A DNA stretch of 24,334 nucleotides from Tannerella sp. (GTDB lineage Bacteria > Bacteroidota > Bacteroidia > Bacteroidales > Tannerellaceae): contig JAISWC010000125.1 of the NCBI GenBank assembly GCA_031271245.1, positions 1-24,334 of the forward strand, in the 5' to 3' direction. This document shows positions 22,878 to 24,334 of this stretch, one piece after another (position 1 is the first letter of the stretch; every line of letters starts with the position of its first letter). The notes under the pieces are model-generated. The model worked only from the letters and a program-made list of their open reading frames with translations, searched no databases and was not told where the DNA came from. The translations under genes were made by a program, and so were the position numbers.

Positions 22878-23987
22878 ATGAATTTATCACAGACAAAACC
22901 TCATTACGAGATACTTGACGGACTGCGCGGAATAGCGGCCATCATGGTACTCGGCATTCACACGCTCGAAGCGTATTTCGTTACAGACACCGTAAACGGT
23001 AAATACGACCAGTTGCTTAATCACGCCTATCTTGCGGTCGATTTCTTTTTTGTCCTTTCGGGATTCGTCATCGGTTACGCCTACGACGACCGCTGGGGAA
23101 AAATGAGTATCGGCGCTTTCCTGAAACGGCGCATATTCAGACTTCATCCCATGGTTGTTTTCGGGACGGCGCTGGGCGTGGTGATGTTCTATCTCGGGGC
23201 GGGCGAAGTATATCCGCTGATAAAGGATACGCCCTTGTGGCGAGTGTTGCTGTACGCCGTTCTGGGGCTTTTGATGATTCCCACGCCGCCCTCGGTCGAC
23301 ATCCGGGGCTGGAAGGAAATGTACACCCTCGACGCGCCAATCTGGACACTGGCATTCGAATATTTCGCAAACCTGCTCTATGCGCTTGTCATCAGACGGT
23401 TTTCGAAGACGGTGCTTTCCGTTTTAGTCTGCGTCGCCGCCTGCGCAACGCTGCATCTCGCTTTGACACAGGGCGACGTCAACGGAGGCTGGACAATGGA
23501 CGCTCATCATCTTCACGTCGGGTTTACACGGCTGATATTTCCTTTTTTTGCCGGACTGTTGCTCTATCGTCTTGGCAAAGTCATTCGTGTAGAGCGGTCG
23601 TTTCTGTGGTGCAGCCTGCTACTTGTTGCCGTGCTGGCCGCACCGCGGATCGGAGGTCCCGGATCGGACTGGATGAACGGCGTTTATGAAGCCGCCGTCA
23701 TTCTTGTTGTTTTTCCCTTGATTGTGGTGATGGGAGCAGGCGGCAAAGTGAACGGAAAACCGGCGTCGCGGTTATGCAAGTTGCTGGGCGATATGTCGTA
23801 TCCCATTTATCTGGTGAATTATCCGCTGTGTTATGCGCACACCGCCTGGGTAGCGAAAACGGGAGGTACCCTCGCCGAAGGAGCCTGGGTGGCGGCGGGC
23901 GTTTTTGTGACTGTACTGCTGATTGCGTATCTCGCAATGCAACTTTACGATATTCCGGTAAGGAAATGGTTGAGAAAAAAGATGTGA
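22878..23987 (+). CDS. Acyltransferase family 3 membrane protein (OafA/YrhL-like)
   Basis: The 369-residue protein has about ten membrane segments and the hallmarks of the acyltransferase-3 family: EILDGLRGIAAIMVLGIH near the start with the probable catalytic His28, DFFFVLSGFVIGY at about 55-67, and the basic FLKRRIFRLHP motif (Arg84, Arg85, Arg88). Members transfer acetyl or other acyl groups to sugars of O-antigen, capsule, peptidoglycan or exopolysaccharide at the inner membrane. It could modify the glycan made by the enzymes at 14245-19694, but this is inference. It is transcribed from its own -7 element. Confidence 0.92.
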   Translation: MNLSQTKPHYEILDGLRGIAAIMVLGIHTLEAYFVTDTVNGKYDQLLNHAYLAVDFFFVLSGFVIGYAYDDRWGKMSIGAFLKRRIFRLHPMVVFGTALGVVMFYLGAGEVYPLIKDTPLWRVLLYAVLGLLMIPTPPSVDIRGWKEMYTLDAPIWTLAFEYFANLLYALVIRRFSKTVLSVLVCVAACATLHLALTQGDVNGGWTMDAHHLHVGFTRLIFPFFAGLLLYRLGKVIRVERSFLWCSLLLVAVLAAPRIGGPGSDWMNGVYEAAVILVVFPLIVVMGAGGKVNGKPASRLCKLLGDMSYPIYLVNYPLCYAHTAWVAKTGGTLAEGAWVAAGVFVTVLLIAYLAMQLYDIPVRKWLRKKM

Positions 23988-24008
23988 TATGAGGGATGAA
24001 GTATGAGT

Positions 24009-24059
24009 GGAATGCTATTTGTAACAGGTGTCGGATGTCGACGTTACGAATGGCATTCC
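24009..24059 (+). repeat. 17-bp inverted repeat with compensating G-U pairs
   Basis: Positions 24009-24025 and 24043-24059 pair along all 17 bases when read as RNA from the plus strand; two of the pairs are U-G. Read from the minus strand the same positions would be A-C mismatches. This suggests a structured RNA or a terminator-like 3' element 20 nt after the acyltransferase stop. The rest of 24060-24140 shows further short palindromes (ATCGA...TCGAT, GGCG...CGCC) but no gene. Confidence 0.55.
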
Positions 24060-24140
24060 ATAATCAATCGACCGAATTCGATGGAAGTCGAGGCGGCTTG
24101 CGCCCGAAGGTTCTATAATCCCTACTGCTCAAACAGTTTC

Positions 24141-24172
24141 ATTCTCAATTCTCCATTCTCAATTCTCAATTC
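24141..24172. repeat. Heptamer tandem repeat ATTCTCA
   Basis: ATTCTCA is repeated four times (second copy ATTCTCC) followed by a partial fifth unit, ATTC. It is short AT-rich intergenic sequence without visible coding function. Confidence 0.75.
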
Positions 24173-24187
24173 AAATTTCGTACATAT

Positions 24188-24225
24188 AAAAAATCCCGAA
24201 ACCGCTTTCCGGTTCCGGGATTTTT
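24188..24225. terminator. Bidirectional intrinsic terminator
   Basis: AAATCCCGAAACCG (24191-24204) pairs with CGGTTCCGGGATTT (24210-24223) with one mismatch and loop CTTTC. It is flanked by A's on the left and T's on the right, so it can end transcripts of the plus-strand acyltransferase gene and of the minus-strand T9SS cargo gene. Confidence 0.85.
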
Positions 24226-24248
24226 CAATGAAGATGAAGTATTCGGAT

Positions 24249-24334
24249 TTATTTCACAATCACTTTGTAATTACTGCCACCCTTCGAGATGATATAGAAT
24301 CCTGCCGGAAGCGGAATAGCCGTTGTTCCGGACG
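24249..24334 (-). CDS. C-terminal end of a T9SS-secreted protein (partial)
   Basis: On the minus strand an open frame enters from the right edge and ends at TAA (24251-24249). The last 27 residues include IPLPAGFYIISKGGSNYKVI and end VK. This is the pattern of the T9SS type A sorting domain (LPAGIYIV....  G...KVIVK), which directs proteins through the type IX secretion system to the cell surface or medium in Bacteroidota. The body of the protein lies outside the window, so its function is unknown. It ends 24 nt from a bidirectional terminator. Confidence 0.75.
   Translation of the reverse strand, partial: SGTTAIPLPAGFYIISKGGSNYKVIVK

Noticed and set aside
24060..24130. Possible tRNA or other known structured RNA gene
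   Set aside because: Short palindromes are present, but there is no cloverleaf, no T-loop consensus and no CCA-like end.

Overview
The window looks like a chromosomal segment from a member of the Bacteroidales (Bacteroidota). Four things point there. Putative promoters match the phylum's -33/-7 type (TTTG, about 20 nt, TAnnTTTG). Protein families are typical of the order (DUF4491, Omp28-related lipoprotein, DUF1460 amidase-like protein, the ExbB/ExbD/TonB trio). Most genes lack strong Shine-Dalgarno sites. The partial gene at the right edge ends in what reads as a type IX secretion (T9SS) C-terminal sorting signal. Genus cannot be fixed from the sequence alone.

Layout. 1-138: tail of an unknown membrane protein, then a long hairpin. 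374-2889 (minus): operon exbB-exbD-tonB plus a DJ-1/PfpI gene, divergent from nadK (3068-3952, plus); the two promoters face each other. 4009-4092: promoter, about 70 nt and an intrinsic terminator, a small RNA candidate. 4206-6020 (minus): lipoprotein with four 80-residue Ig-like repeats and an Omp28-like CxxC domain. 6217-6507: decayed ISKra4-type transposase N-terminus with an in-frame TAG. 7009-8367: exported Gfo/Idh/MocA oxidoreductase. 8435-8811: two tiny overlapping genes. 8871-11759: uvrB and a DUF1460 gene. 11845-12579: Crp/Fnr regulator. 12580-13217: IS982-like remnant, a second small RNA candidate on the minus strand, and operator-like palindromes in front of a cytidylate-kinase-like gene. 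13881-15951 (minus): DUF4491 gene and an O-antigen-ligase-like membrane protein with a very acidic tail. 16229-19694: methyltransferase-GT2 fusion and a GT-C-type membrane glycosyltransferase. 19742-20572: endonuclease IV. 20640-20878: cluster of REP-like repeats. 20990-21415: small heat-shock protein. 21578-22825: metallophosphoesterase lipoprotein. 22878-23987: acyltransferase-3 membrane protein. 24249-24334 (minus): T9SS cargo C-terminus.

How the genes fit together. The exb/tonB operon supplies energy to outer-membrane transport. uvrB and nfo are DNA repair genes but are not adjacent. The ligase-like protein, methyltransferase-GT2, GT-C protein and acyltransferase are all of kinds used in building or decorating lipid-linked or surface glycans, although they are not one operon. 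The promoter motif fixes several starts: for the genes at 13218, 15951, 16229, 17715 and 21578 the longest open frame begins at or upstream of the predicted transcription start, so later starts are given.

I found no complete, clearly new multi-gene system. The most interesting items are the two small RNA candidates, the palindromic operator near a Crp-family gene, the REP-like cluster, and two eroded insertion sequences that simple ORF calling would mislabel as small genes.
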